Assembly (NCBI GenBank): GCA_005772945.1
Contig: SXIE01000429.1
Coordinates: forward strand, 1 to 12,562
Reading direction: 5' to 3'
DNA: 12,562 nt
Source of the DNA: Pseudomonadota bacterium
Lineage (GTDB): Bacteria > Myxococcota > UBA9042 > PHBI01
Shown here piece by piece: positions 1 to 8,175 of this stretch. The number at the start of each line of letters is the position of its first letter. Positions within the stretch are counted from its first letter, which is position 1. The notes beneath the pieces were generated by a model. The model was not told where the DNA came from. It searched no databases and saw only the letters and a program-made list of their open reading frames with translations. A program made the position numbers and the translations under genes.

Positions 1-1
1 C

Positions 2-493
2 GACCCCGACATCTTGATCCTGGATGAGCCGACCTCGGGGCTCGACCCGAACCAGATCGTCGAGATCCGGAACCTCATCAAGAAGCTCGGCGAGAATCGC
101 ACCATCATCCTCTCGACGCACAACCTGCCCGAGGTGATGGCGACGTGCACGCGCGTCCTCATCATCCACCAGGGGCGCATCGTGGCGGACGGAACGGCCG
201 CGATGCTGGAGGAGCGCGAAGCGGAAACGCAGCGCCTGAAGGTCCTCCTGCGCAACGCCGATCCGGTGCTGGCGAAGGTCGAGCTGCAGGGCCTTCCGAG
301 CGTGTCGCGCTGCGACGTCGTGCCGAGCGCCGAGGCAGGCGTGGTGGCGCTCGAGGTCGAGGCACCCAAGGGCGCGGACGTGCGGGCGGCGGTGTTCAAG
401 CGCGTGGTCGAGAAAGGCTGGGAGCTCCTCGGGTTGACGCGCGAGACGCTCGACCTCGAGGGCCTCTTCCGCAAGCTGACGCGGGAGGTTTGA
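2..493 (+). CDS. ABC transporter ATP-binding protein, GldA/CcmA type (5'-truncated by window edge)
   Basis: This is the C-terminal 163 residues of an ABC ATPase; the P-loop, Q-loop and LSGGQ signature lie upstream of the window. The Walker B segment with catalytic Glu (LILDEP) and the D-loop (TSGLDP) are visible at residues 5-16. The H-loop STHNL follows, and then a domain of about 110 residues typical of the C-terminal extension of ABC-2-type export ATPases (GldA, CcmA and NatA relatives). The frame is open from base 2 (DPDIL...), so the TTG at 14 is not a real start. The protein would hydrolyse ATP on the cytoplasmic face to drive the permease encoded 1 bp downstream. Pairing with GldF-, GldG- and DUF4340-like genes suggests a GldA-type ATPase rather than a drug or haem exporter. 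The substrate cannot be read from the sequence. Confidence 0.93.
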   Translation, partial: DPDILILDEPTSGLDPNQIVEIRNLIKKLGENRTIILSTHNLPEVMATCTRVLIIHQGRIVADGTAAMLEEREAETQRLKVLLRNADPVLAKVELQGLPSVSRCDVVPSAEAGVVALEVEAPKGADVRAAVFKRVVEKGWELLGLTRETLDLEGLFRKLTREV

Positions 494-494
494 G

Positions 495-1244
495 GTGAGC
501 GCGACCATGGCATTGCGGAATATCCGGGCGCTCGCGCGGCGCGAGAATGGCTTCTACTTCAACTCGCCGATCGCCTACATCGTCATCACGGTCTTCCTGC
601 TCGCGTGCGCGGTCGTCTTCTTCACGGTCGAGACCGATGGCGAGACGTTCTTCTCGGCCAATCGCACCGAGATGCGGCGCCTGTTCACGGCGGTCCCGTG
701 GATCCTCGCGTTCTTGGTGCCGGCGATTTCGATGCGCCTTCTGTCCGAGGAAAAGCGGACCGGGACGATCGAGTTGCTCGTCACGTGGCCGGTGACCGAT
801 CGCCAAATCGTCTTTGGCAAATACCTCGGCGGACTCTCGTTTCTCGCGATCATGCTGGCCGCCACCCTGCCGCTGGTCCTCATCGTCGCGACCATGGGAA
901 AGCTCGACTTCGGCTTGGTCGTCGGCGGGTATCTCGGGCTCTTCCTGGTCGGCGCGGCGTACCTTGGCATCGGCCTCATGACGTCGTCGTGGACCAAGAA
1001 CCAGATCGTCGCCTACCTGGTCGGCGTCCTCCTCTGCGCCTTTTTCTACTTCATCGACAGCATGCTCGGCCTCGTCTGGCAGGACGCGCGCGATGCGTTC
1101 GCGTTCCTGTCGTTCAAGGCGCACTTCGACAACATCGCGCGCGGGGTCATCGATCTCCGCGACCTGGCGTTCTACGGGACCGTCATCGCCGTGACGCTGG
1201 TCGTGACCTCGCAGTCGCTGCAAGCCCGCAACTGGAAGAAGTGA
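495..1244 (+). CDS. ABC-2 type permease, GldF-like
   Basis: This 249-residue integral membrane protein has six hydrophobic segments at about residues 25-45, 64-82, 112-133, 139-162, 170-193 and 222-240, the normal topology and size for GldF-type ABC-2 permeases. The conserved stretch SEEKRTGTIELLVTWPV (84-100) followed by the FGKYLG segment is the hallmark coupling region after the second helix. The GTG start at 495 lies 1 bp after the ATPase stop and has GGGAGG (483-488) six bases upstream. An ATG at 507 with GAGGTGA (492-498) eight bases upstream is almost equally good and would shorten the protein by four residues. It would form the membrane channel with the upstream ATPase. GldF in Flavobacterium johnsoniae was linked genetically to gliding, but homologues occur in many non-gliding bacteria, so no motility role is claimed here. 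Confidence 0.92.
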   Translation: MSATMALRNIRALARRENGFYFNSPIAYIVITVFLLACAVVFFTVETDGETFFSANRTEMRRLFTAVPWILAFLVPAISMRLLSEEKRTGTIELLVTWPVTDRQIVFGKYLGGLSFLAIMLAATLPLVLIVATMGKLDFGLVVGGYLGLFLVGAAYLGIGLMTSSWTKNQIVAYLVGVLLCAFFYFIDSMLGLVWQDARDAFAFLSFKAHFDNIARGVIDLRDLAFYGTVIAVTLVVTSQSLQARNWKK

Positions 1245-1248
1245 GGAG
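1243..1248 (+). promoter_or_regulatory. Ribosome binding site deciding the GldG-like start
   Basis: GAGGAG overlaps the stop codon of the permease gene (1242-1244). It leaves zero bases to the ATG at 1249 but six to the ATG at 1255, so the second ATG is the more likely start. The overlap with the upstream stop suggests translational coupling. Confidence 0.7.
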
Positions 1249-1254
1249 ATGACC

Positions 1255-3687
1255 ATGGCCATCGACACCCCCACCGCCCACCGGGCCGGCGCTGCGAAAC
1301 AGTCCTCGCGGCGTGCCCAGGGCAATCTCCAGATTGCCATCGTGATTGCCGCGACGATCATTCTCGCGGTGCTCGTCAATGTCCTGCTCGGAGGCATGCG
1401 CGCGCGCGTAGACCTCTCGGCCAATCAGGTGAACGTGCTCTCGCCGGCCTCGAAAGAGGCTGTGAGCGCGCTCGACGAGCTCGAGGTCAAGCTCTACATC
1501 TCACCGGAGATGCCGGACAAGATCCCGCTCGGACCCGGGCACGACGTGAAGTTGCAAGGCGTGCCGCAGAAGCTGCGCGACAAGATCGCCGAGTACCAAG
1601 CGTACGGCACGGCGATGACGGTCACCGAGGTCACCGAGGACGTGGTCGGCGAGGCTGAGAAGAACCACCTCAAGCCGTTCACCGGCTCGGGCGGGTCGCT
1701 CAAGGACAGCGGGCGCTTCGAGTTCCAGAAGTACGTCTTGGGCGCGACGTTCCACTACCGCGACCAGATCGAGGTCCTCGAGCTGGCGCTCGAGCCGCAG
1801 TACTTCGAGTTCGAGATCACCAAGCGCCTCATCCGTCTGAAAGACACTGACGAGCGTGCCGGCAGCATGAAGGACATCCTCGCGACGACCAAGTCGCTCG
1901 GGGACGCAGCACAGGCGTGCACCAAGGCGCTCGAGGCCGCGGCGCCGAGCGACAAGGACGACAGGAACCCGCTGGCGATGCTGTCGCCCGAGGCCACGCA
2001 GAACAAGATGGCCGCGTTCAAGACGGCGCTCCCGAAAGTGCAGGAGGCGTGCGCCAAGGTGCGTGATGGGGTCGCGCAGGGCAAGACGCTCGCGAAGAAG
2101 AACGACGCGTTCGACCGCATGGTGCTCATCGCGGACGCGTTCCTGCAGCGCCTCGATCAGTTCGCCGGCGCGCTGGGACAGGCCGGCTCGGACCCGCAGC
2201 AGCCCGGCGGCTCTGGCGCGGTCGTCGCGCAGCACGGCGAGCTCGTCCAGATCGGCAAGGCGCTCGAGGGCGAGCGCGGCAGCGTCAACGACTCGCCGGG
2301 GCGGCGCCGGATCGGGTTCATCTGCGCCGGAAAGACCTTCTGCCCGTTCCCGGAGCACAAGGAGCTGATCCCCAAGGAAATCGCGGGTGCGCTGGTGCAG
2401 AAGAACCAGATCCTGCAACAGATGTTGCCGATCATCGACCAGATCCAACAGCAGATGGCGCAGATCATGGCGCAGGTGAATCAGGGACTCTTCAAGAGCC
2501 GCGGCTTCGACATCGTCAAGGTCGACCTCGACGACGAGATCCCGCCCGATGTGCACGCGCTGGTGGTCTACGGGCCCAAGGGCGACTTCTCGGACTGGCA
2601 GCTCTACCAGCTCGACCAGTTCGTGATGGGCGGCGGGTCGCTCATCGCGTTCCTCAATCCGTGGGACGTCAATATCCAGCTCTACAGTCCCAAGGGCGAC
2701 ATCGAGAAGCCGTCGCTCAAGAAGAACAGCTCGAACCTCTCGAATCTACTTGGAAACTACGGCATCAAGCCGAGCGGCGCGATGCTGCTCGACCCGCAGA
2801 AACACGGGCTCATCGCGCTCATGCAGTTCCTGCGGCAGGGCGAGCGCCTCATCCCGTTCCAGAGCCGCGGCACCGAGTACCCGATGATCCCGACGTTCGA
2901 GGACTTCGACGCTAGCGACCCGCTGGTTCGGTCGACGACGAGTCTGACCCTGCCGTTCACGACGACGCTGCAGCTGGAGCCCAAGCCGAACCTGCAAGTG
3001 ACGGCGCTCGTGACCTCGTCCAAGAACGCGGTGACGATGGATGATCCGAATTTCCCGCTCGACCCGGGGGCGCAAGCCGAGAAGATCGCTGGGCAAACGG
3101 GTCAGCCGCACGTTGTGGCGGCGGTGGCTCATGGCACTTTCGAGAGTGCCTATAAGGGCAAGGCCGCGCCGACGAAGCTGGAAGCGTCGGCGACCGGACC
3201 GGACGGGAAACCCGAGCCCAAGAAGCCGGACGTGGCGGCCACGACCGTGCCGCGACGCGACTCGGGCGAGGGGCGCGTGCTCGTCATCGGCAGCAATCTC
3301 GGGCTCCAGCCGCTGTCGAACGACGTGGTCTTCGAGGGCTTCACGCTGCAGATGGTGGCCGGCGAGGGGATGGACTACATCGAGAAGTTCCGCCAGTACC
3401 AGGCGAACTTCCAGAACTGGTCGACGCGCATCAACCAGGTGCAGCACACGCTGCAGGAGAACCTGCAGTTCATGCAGAACGTGCTCGACTGGGGTGTCCA
3501 GCGCGGGGGACTCGCCGAGCTGCGGTCCAAGCAGGACGCGGCGCGCACGTTGGATCTGGCCGACGACAGCTCGCATGGAACTTACAAGGCGGTCGCGGTC
3601 ATCGGGCTCCCGGCCGTGTTCTTGATCGTGAGCGTCATTCTGTGGGCGGTGTTCAGAGGCGCGCGTCGTCGGAGGTTCGCGCTATGA
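1255..3687 (+). CDS. GldG-like ABC-transport auxiliary protein (PF09822 type) with a large helical insert
   Basis: The predicted product has 810 residues with an inner-membrane anchor at each end (about 26-45 and 778-800) and a large periplasmic part between. Near the N-terminus RVDLSANQVNVLSPASKE is the diagnostic GldG_N opening, followed by LEVKLYISPEMP. Residues 429-470 (IPPDVHALVVYGPKG, then FVMGGGSLIAFLNPWD) match the core of the GldG/ABC_transp_aux family. Between these lies an Ala/Lys/Gln-rich, probably helical insert (about 198-348) and a Gln-rich coiled-coil-like run (381-410). Cysteines at 222, 266, 357 and 363 are well placed for disulfides. The usual GHGE-like segment after the family's IGF strand is replaced by ICAGKTFC. 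The ATG at 1255 is preferred because GAGGAG (1243-1248) lies six bases before it; the in-frame ATG at 1249 abuts that ribosome site. The gene probably works with the two upstream genes as a membrane complex of unknown substrate. Family assignment is firm, function is not. Confidence 0.88.
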   Translation: MAIDTPTAHRAGAAKQSSRRAQGNLQIAIVIAATIILAVLVNVLLGGMRARVDLSANQVNVLSPASKEAVSALDELEVKLYISPEMPDKIPLGPGHDVKLQGVPQKLRDKIAEYQAYGTAMTVTEVTEDVVGEAEKNHLKPFTGSGGSLKDSGRFEFQKYVLGATFHYRDQIEVLELALEPQYFEFEITKRLIRLKDTDERAGSMKDILATTKSLGDAAQACTKALEAAAPSDKDDRNPLAMLSPEATQNKMAAFKTALPKVQEACAKVRDGVAQGKTLAKKNDAFDRMVLIADAFLQRLDQFAGALGQAGSDPQQPGGSGAVVAQHGELVQIGKALEGERGSVNDSPGRRRIGFICAGKTFCPFPEHKELIPKEIAGALVQKNQILQQMLPIIDQIQQQMAQIMAQVNQGLFKSRGFDIVKVDLDDEIPPDVHALVVYGPKGDFSDWQLYQLDQFVMGGGSLIAFLNPWDVNIQLYSPKGDIEKPSLKKNSSNLSNLLGNYGIKPSGAMLLDPQKHGLIALMQFLRQGERLIPFQSRGTEYPMIPTFEDFDASDPLVRSTTSLTLPFTTTLQLEPKPNLQVTALVTSSKNAVTMDDPNFPLDPGAQAEKIAGQTGQPHVVAAVAHGTFESAYKGKAAPTKLEASATGPDGKPEPKKPDVAATTVPRRDSGEGRVLVIGSNLGLQPLSNDVVFEGFTLQMVAGEGMDYIEKFRQYQANFQNWSTRINQVQHTLQENLQFMQNVLDWGVQRGGLAELRSKQDAARTLDLADDSSHGTYKAVAVIGLPAVFLIVSVILWAVFRGARRRRFAL
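3671..3675 (+). promoter_or_regulatory. Ribosome binding site of the DUF4340 gene
   Basis: GGAGG lies within the last codons of the GldG-like gene, eight bases ahead of the ATG at 3684. It selects this start over the upstream in-frame ATG at 3642. Confidence 0.75.
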
Positions 3688-5669
3688 AGAAGTCGACGTG
3701 GTTCTTGCTCGCGGCGGTCGTCGTGGTCGCGATCGTGACGTTCTTGGTGACGAACAAGGGCACGCCGCCGGCGCCCAAGAAGCTGGAGGTCGCTGGCTAC
3801 GCCAAGCCGGAGGAGCTCGACGCCGAGCGGGCGCGCGGGATGTTGGAGGGGCCGCTCTTCATCCCACATCCGGTCGACGAGATCGCGCTCGAGCGGGATG
3901 GGGTGGCGATGCGCTTTGTGCGCGTCGGTGACGCCAAGGACGAGCAGGCGACCTGGAAAGTCGTGGCGCCGGTCGAGGCGGTGGGCGTCAAGTACGCGCT
4001 CGAGCAGATCGTCCAGGTGTTCAAGACCAAGACGGCGAGCCGCGAGTCGAAGGTGTTCAAGGAAGCGGATGCCAAGCGCTTCGGCTTCGAGCCGGGGCGC
4101 AAGATCCGCCTCACGCTCAAGTCCCAGGGCGCGGTGTGGAACGGGGTCGACTGGTACGTCGGCGACGTGCGCAAGGGTGACCGCGCGGGCGCGGAGGGGG
4201 CTGACGCGGACACGTGGGTGATGGCGGCGGGCGACGCGACGACGGTGTACGCGATCGGGGGCAAGGATCTCAGGACCCCGTGCGACAAGGGCCTCGATGA
4301 GCTGCGCGACAAGAAGGTCTTCGACTTCAAGGCGGAGGCCGTGAGCGAGATCGGCGTGACCACGCCAGGCGGCGAGAAGATCGTGATGAAGGGCGAGACG
4401 GTCGAGGTCCCGCCCGCGCCCGAGGCGCCTCCGGGGCCCGACGGCAAGCCGGCGGCCGCGACCAAGAAGACGACGTGGACCCTCGTCGAGCCCGCAGGCG
4501 TGAAGGGCGACGCCAGCATGGACGCGTATGCGCGGGCGATCGCGGGGCTCACGGTGACGGCGTTCGTCGCTCTCGACAAGCAGAGCGACGAGGCGAAGAA
4601 GGCGCTGGCGGGACCGGTGTGGACGGTCAGCGTCAAGGTCGGCGACAAGGTCAGCGTGCTCAAGCTGCAGGACGGCGGCAAGGACGCGATCTGGGGGCAG
4701 ATCGGGGGCAAGAACGAGGTGTTCTCTGTCGCAGACTGGGCGGCCAAGGGCGTGCGCAAGGGGCTCGAGGAGCTCGAGGATCGGACGGTCCTGAATGTGG
4801 CGCCCGATGCGCTGACCGCGCTGACGCTGAAGACCGACGGCGGGCCGGTGACGATCACGCGCACGGCCGGGGCGTGGGCGTTCACGGCGCCGGCGCTGCC
4901 CTACCCGGCCGATCCGGCGGCACTCTTGGCGCAGCTCGGGAAGGTGACGGCGGTGCGCTGGGCCAAGAAGGACGAGGTCGAGGAGGCGCGCAAGGCGCTG
5001 GCGGCGCCGGAGATCGAGGCCAGCTTGCAGGTCGGGGAGACGGTGCACGCGCTGCACTTCGGGCCGCTGATCACGGGGTTGACCGCGGACGCGGGTGGCG
5101 GCGCGGGCCAGAATCGCTGGGCGGTGGTCGGCGACGTGACATCCGGAAAACCGTTTCTCATCCAAGACTTCGGGGCCAAGCGCTACAGCACGACGACGGA
5201 CGCACTGCGGCTGAAGCGGCTCCTCGGCAAGGCCAAGGAAGACATCCAGCAGCTCACCGTGCAGCTGGCGGGCAGCGAGGAGGTCGCGACGCTCGAGCGT
5301 CCTTCGACCGGCGGTGAGCTCGCGCTCGTCGCGATGCCGGCCGGCAAGAAGGCGAACGAGGGCGTGATCCGGACGCTGCTGAGCACGGTGACGGCGCTCG
5401 ATGCCAAGGCGTTCTTCGACGCGAAGAAGCCGGCCGAGGTCGGGCTCGCGGCGGGGAAGGCCACGAAGATCGGGCTGCGTCTCGCGGACGGTACCGCGGT
5501 GACGGTGTGGCTCTCGGCCGAGCAGGCCGGCGACAACGCGGTCTACGCGATGATCGACCAGGGGCCGCTGGCGAACGTGGTCGTGAGCATCAACGAGTTC
5601 CAGGCCAAGTCGCTGTCGAAGAAGCCCGACGAGCTCGTCGAGAGTGGCCCGGCGGCGGCGAACCCCTGA
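3684..5669 (+). CDS. DUF4340 domain-containing periplasmic protein, about four repeats
   Basis: The 661-residue product begins MKKSTW with a single hydrophobic anchor at about 6-23 and then a Pro/Ala linker, so most of it should lie in the periplasm. Four similar units can be aligned by eye at about 64-205, 206-360, 361-505 and 518-645. Each runs from an I/L-x-L-x-x-D/G-G strand through a W-x-(L/F)-x-x-P motif and an AD/D-rich helix to a glycine-rich beta region; the third (ITRTAGAWAFTAPALPYPAD) is closest to the PF14238 consensus. The second unit carries a Pro/Ala/Gly-rich insertion (242-260). The ATG at 3684 overlaps the previous stop (ATGA, 4 bp) and has GGAGG (3671-3675) eight bases before it; an in-frame ATG at 3642 lies inside the upstream gene and lacks this support. 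DUF4340 genes often follow GldG-type genes, which points to a shared complex, but the molecular role is unknown. Confidence 0.88.
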   Translation: MKKSTWFLLAAVVVVAIVTFLVTNKGTPPAPKKLEVAGYAKPEELDAERARGMLEGPLFIPHPVDEIALERDGVAMRFVRVGDAKDEQATWKVVAPVEAVGVKYALEQIVQVFKTKTASRESKVFKEADAKRFGFEPGRKIRLTLKSQGAVWNGVDWYVGDVRKGDRAGAEGADADTWVMAAGDATTVYAIGGKDLRTPCDKGLDELRDKKVFDFKAEAVSEIGVTTPGGEKIVMKGETVEVPPAPEAPPGPDGKPAAATKKTTWTLVEPAGVKGDASMDAYARAIAGLTVTAFVALDKQSDEAKKALAGPVWTVSVKVGDKVSVLKLQDGGKDAIWGQIGGKNEVFSVADWAAKGVRKGLEELEDRTVLNVAPDALTALTLKTDGGPVTITRTAGAWAFTAPALPYPADPAALLAQLGKVTAVRWAKKDEVEEARKALAAPEIEASLQVGETVHALHFGPLITGLTADAGGGAGQNRWAVVGDVTSGKPFLIQDFGAKRYSTTTDALRLKRLLGKAKEDIQQLTVQLAGSEEVATLERPSTGGELALVAMPAGKKANEGVIRTLLSTVTALDAKAFFDAKKPAEVGLAAGKATKIGLRLADGTAVTVWLSAEQAGDNAVYAMIDQGPLANVVVSINEFQAKSLSKKPDELVESGPAAANP

Positions 5670-5682
5670 GCAGATTTCAGGG
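5664..5682. repeat. Short inverted repeat built from two converging stop codons
   Basis: CCCTGA (5664-5669) and TCAGGG (5677-5682) form a perfect six-base inverted repeat with a seven-base loop. Its arms contain the stop codons of the DUF4340 gene (plus strand) and of the Cys-rich lipoprotein gene (minus strand). Neither side has a T-run, so this is not a standard intrinsic terminator. It may be a weak two-way transcription block or a chance result of two TGA codons facing each other in GC-rich DNA. Confidence 0.45.
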
Positions 5683-6918
5683 CGTGGTGACCGGATTCAG
5701 GTAGCAGGGCCGCTCGCACATGTAGCGGGCGTCGCCTGTTTCCGGGTTCTCGAGCTTCTTACAGCCCCAACCGGACGGGCAGCGGTCGATGGGATCATCG
5801 GCGCACGGCACGAGGCAGAAGTCGCCGAGCGCCTTGCCGTCGGCGTCCTGGTACTGCACGCAGAGGTTCGGCTCGGGGCAGCTCGGGTTCGTCTCGGCGG
5901 CCGCGTCGCAGCTGGCGCAATACGGCATGTCGGCCGGGTACGGGACGCAGGCGCCGCTGGCGTGATCGCAGACCTTGCCGAAGGCGCACTCGAAGTGGTG
6001 GAGGCACCCCTTGTCGACGCAGGCTTTGTCTGCGCAGACCTTCGCGGCGTCCTTGCAGTCGGCGTCCTCGAGGCAACCGGGCGCGCACTGGCCCGTCTCG
6101 CGGCTGCAGTAGGTCGCGGGCGCGGGGCAGTCGGCGGCCTTCTCGCAGGCGCCCGGGATCTTGCAGTGTCCGGCGTCGCATTCGGCGGGCGCGGTGCAGT
6201 CGCCGTTGCCCCCGCAGGGCGGGACGCAGCGCGCGGACGCGCAGACCTTGGCGTCGGGGCATTGGCCGTCTTCGGTGCAGCCGGGGCCGCACGTCTTCTT
6301 CACGTCCTGGCAGATCTCGCCGACGGGGCAGTCGCCGTCCGTCTGGCAGAGCCCGAGCGCGTCGCAGCGCCCCGAATCGGGGGTGCACTGCTTGAGGTCG
6401 ATATGCGCGATCGTGCGGCAATGGTAGCCCGCCGGGCACGCGACGTCGGTCACGCAGGCGAGGCCGCAGAAGTTGCCGCCGCTCGCGAACGGCAGGCACG
6501 CGCCCTGATCCACGCAGCCGTGCTCGCCGGCGCAGGGCTCGCAGAGGGCCGCCTGGGGCTCGCAGTGGCCCGTACAAGGGTTGCACCAATTCGGAACGCC
6601 GCAGTTGCGATCCTCGGTGCACGCCTTGCCCGTCGGGACGACGCAGCTGCCGTCACAGGCGCAGAGCGCGCCGCTCTCTGCGCAGTCGTCGGCGGTCGCG
6701 CAGAAGCTGGTGGGGCCGCTCGTCTCGCCGCCCGCGTCCAGGGTCTCACCGTTCGCGTCCGAAATGGTCACGGTCGTCTCGCCCGTCACATCGCTCAAGG
6801 TCGCAGCGCTCGTCGCGTCGCCGCTCGCAGCCTTGTCCGCGCCGCACGCCGCCAAAAGCGCAAAACTCAAGACGAAACCGCCGCGAGCACGCGACGCGCT
6901 TGGCCCCGAACCTTCCAT
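5677..6918 (-). CDS. Cys-rich lipoprotein with tandem disulfide-type repeats
   Basis: The 413-residue product begins MEGSG and has a lipoprotein signal ending in the lipobox LLAAC (Cys25). A Ser/Thr/Gly-rich linker (about 30-70) follows, and then a globular part with about 54 further cysteines, an even number compatible with full disulfide pairing in an oxidising compartment. Repeated motifs of the form C-x-x-D-x-x-C-P-x-G-x-x-C are seen, for example CQTDGDCPVGEIC (191-203), CTEDGQCPDAKVC (214-226) and CLEDADCKDAAKVC (282-295). Such repeats are common in Myxococcota surface proteins, whose functions are mostly unknown. The ATG at 6918 is chosen because GGGAGG lies six bases upstream and because the signal peptide begins there; the frame stays open to 7188 without a signal. 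It is the last gene of a three-gene minus-strand cluster, 44 bp after the BamB-like gene. No ligand or catalytic site can be named. Confidence 0.88.
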   Translation of the reverse strand: MEGSGPSASRARGGFVLSFALLAACGADKAASGDATSAATLSDVTGETTVTISDANGETLDAGGETSGPTSFCATADDCAESGALCACDGSCVVPTGKACTEDRNCGVPNWCNPCTGHCEPQAALCEPCAGEHGCVDQGACLPFASGGNFCGLACVTDVACPAGYHCRTIAHIDLKQCTPDSGRCDALGLCQTDGDCPVGEICQDVKKTCGPGCTEDGQCPDAKVCASARCVPPCGGNGDCTAPAECDAGHCKIPGACEKAADCPAPATYCSRETGQCAPGCLEDADCKDAAKVCADKACVDKGCLHHFECAFGKVCDHASGACVPYPADMPYCASCDAAAETNPSCPEPNLCVQYQDADGKALGDFCLVPCADDPIDRCPSGWGCKKLENPETGDARYMCERPCYLNPVTTP

Positions 6919-6924
6919 CTCGAT

Positions 6925-6930
6925 CCTCCC
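6925..6930 (-). promoter_or_regulatory. Ribosome binding site deciding the Cys-rich lipoprotein start
   Basis: Read on the minus strand this is GGGAGG followed by ATCGAG and the ATG at 6918. The ideal spacing of six bases settles the start in a frame that stays open 270 bases further upstream. Confidence 0.75.
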
Positions 6931-6962
6931 GCACACCCATGGCCAGGCGACGCGAGGCACGC

Positions 6963-8174
6963 TCAGTACACGCCCATCGCGTAGAAGGCGCCGCTGTTGC
7001 CGAACACGTAGAGCGTCCCGAACGCGAGCTCGGGGGTCGCGCGCACGCCGCGCCCGTCGTCCCACTTCATGATCGTGTGGCCCGAGCCGCGCTCGAGCAC
7101 GGTCATCGCCAGCCCGGCCGGCACGAAGAGGTATTTTCGGCTGAGCGCCGGCACGCCGGCCCACTTTTCTCCGACGTCGGAGACCCACCGAACGTGCCCG
7201 CTATCGCCTTCGATCGCCCACACACGCCCCGACGCCTGCGCCACGTAGAGCACGCCATCGTCGAGGACCGGCGATTGGAAGCCTTCGCCCTTGATGCTCC
7301 AGGCGATGTCGCCCCCGTCCGCCGCGAGGCCGAAGAGCCCGCGCCGAAACGATCCGACGACCACGACGCCGGCCCCTACTGGTGCGGCCCCGGGCTTGGT
7401 CGCGTCCGCGACGGCCGGCACCCAGACGGGCGTCGTGTCGACGTCGGCAAAGTCCTTCTTGCCGCCGCCCGAGAGATCGGTCGACCAGGTGGTCGCGCCG
7501 TCGAGCTGCGCGTATGCGACGACAGTCCCGTCGGCAAATCCGGTCACGACGTTGTCGCCGACGAGCGTCGCACCCGCGGCGCCAGCCATCGTCAGCTCGG
7601 TCTCGGCGGGGCGCGTTTGCTCCCAGAGGCGCTCGCCCTTGTCGGCGGAGAGGGCGGTGATGCGTCCGTCCGCGCTCGTAACAAAAATCCGCGCCTTCGC
7701 GGGATCCGCGCCACGCGACACCACGGGCGGCGCCGTCATCGCCTGCCCCGGATGGTCGCTGGTCCAGCGAATGCGCCCGTTGCGCACGGCGATCCGATAG
7801 ACGTGCCCGTCCATCGACGCCACGAGCGCGTCGTCGTCGCCGATGGCGACCGGCTGTGCGGCGTTCGGGCCGCGCGTCGTCAGCTCCCAGACCGTGCGCC
7901 CGTCGCGCGCATCGAGGCCCAGGACCCGCCGGTCCTTGGTCGGAACGACGAGGAGTCCGTGCTCGGGCGTCGCGTCGGACCGAACGAACAGCGCGCGCGC
8001 CTCTTCGCTCGGGTGGTACGCGAACATCTCGAGATCGTAGAGGCGTCGCGCCCACTCGACGTCGAGACGCTGCTTGGTCGCGTCCCCCACCGGGGTGAAG
8101 ACGCCGCAACCCGCGGCCGCGGAGAGCGCCAGGACGAGGCCGGACAGGCCGGGCGCCGGGGTGCGGAGTCGCAT
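6963..8174 (-). CDS. bamB: PQQ-like beta-propeller lipoprotein, BamB-like
   Basis: The 403-residue product, close to the usual BamB length, has a signal peptide ending AAGC (Cys23), so it is predicted to be a lipoprotein. The rest is a PQQ-like beta-propeller. Blade motifs of the type D-G-x-x-x-W recur at Trp96, 137, 184, 230, 292, 330 and 371 (GRTVWELTT, GRIRWTSD, GERLWEQT and so on), with Trp41 in the first strand. BamB is an accessory lipoprotein of the BAM complex that inserts outer-membrane beta-barrels. The position directly after a YfgM-like gene, with its ATG at 8174 only one base past that gene's stop, is the order known from Escherichia coli and supports the assignment over other propeller proteins. 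The downstream der (GTPase) gene found there is absent here. The -3 lipobox residue is Ala rather than Leu, which is acceptable but less usual. Some doubt remains because many PQQ-repeat lipoproteins are not BamB. Confidence 0.8.
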   Translation of the reverse strand: MRLRTPAPGLSGLVLALSAAAGCGVFTPVGDATKQRLDVEWARRLYDLEMFAYHPSEEARALFVRSDATPEHGLLVVPTKDRRVLGLDARDGRTVWELTTRGPNAAQPVAIGDDDALVASMDGHVYRIAVRNGRIRWTSDHPGQAMTAPPVVSRGADPAKARIFVTSADGRITALSADKGERLWEQTRPAETELTMAGAAGATLVGDNVVTGFADGTVVAYAQLDGATTWSTDLSGGGKKDFADVDTTPVWVPAVADATKPGAAPVGAGVVVVGSFRRGLFGLAADGGDIAWSIKGEGFQSPVLDDGVLYVAQASGRVWAIEGDSGHVRWVSDVGEKWAGVPALSRKYLFVPAGLAMTVLERGSGHTIMKWDDGRGVRATPELAFGTLYVFGNSGAFYAMGVY

Positions 8175-8175
8175 G

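Noticed and set aside
396..1424. Minus-strand open frame of 342 codons opposite the permease
   Set aside because: Highly charged Arg/Asp/Glu composition typical of the complement of a membrane-protein gene.
3582..5165. Minus-strand open frame of 527 codons opposite the DUF4340 gene
   Set aside because: Arg/Leu/His-rich sequence without motifs, antisense to a well-supported gene with proper third-position bias.
5960..6700. Repetitive DNA inside the Cys-rich gene as a possible tandem DNA repeat or CRISPR
   Set aside because: The similarity is at the protein level (Cys spacing); no exact repeated DNA units with regular spacers are present.
5644..6984. Plus-strand open frame of 446 codons opposite the Cys-rich lipoprotein
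   Set aside because: No ribosome site or recognisable domain; the minus strand has a lipobox, an ideal ribosome site and repeated Cys motifs.
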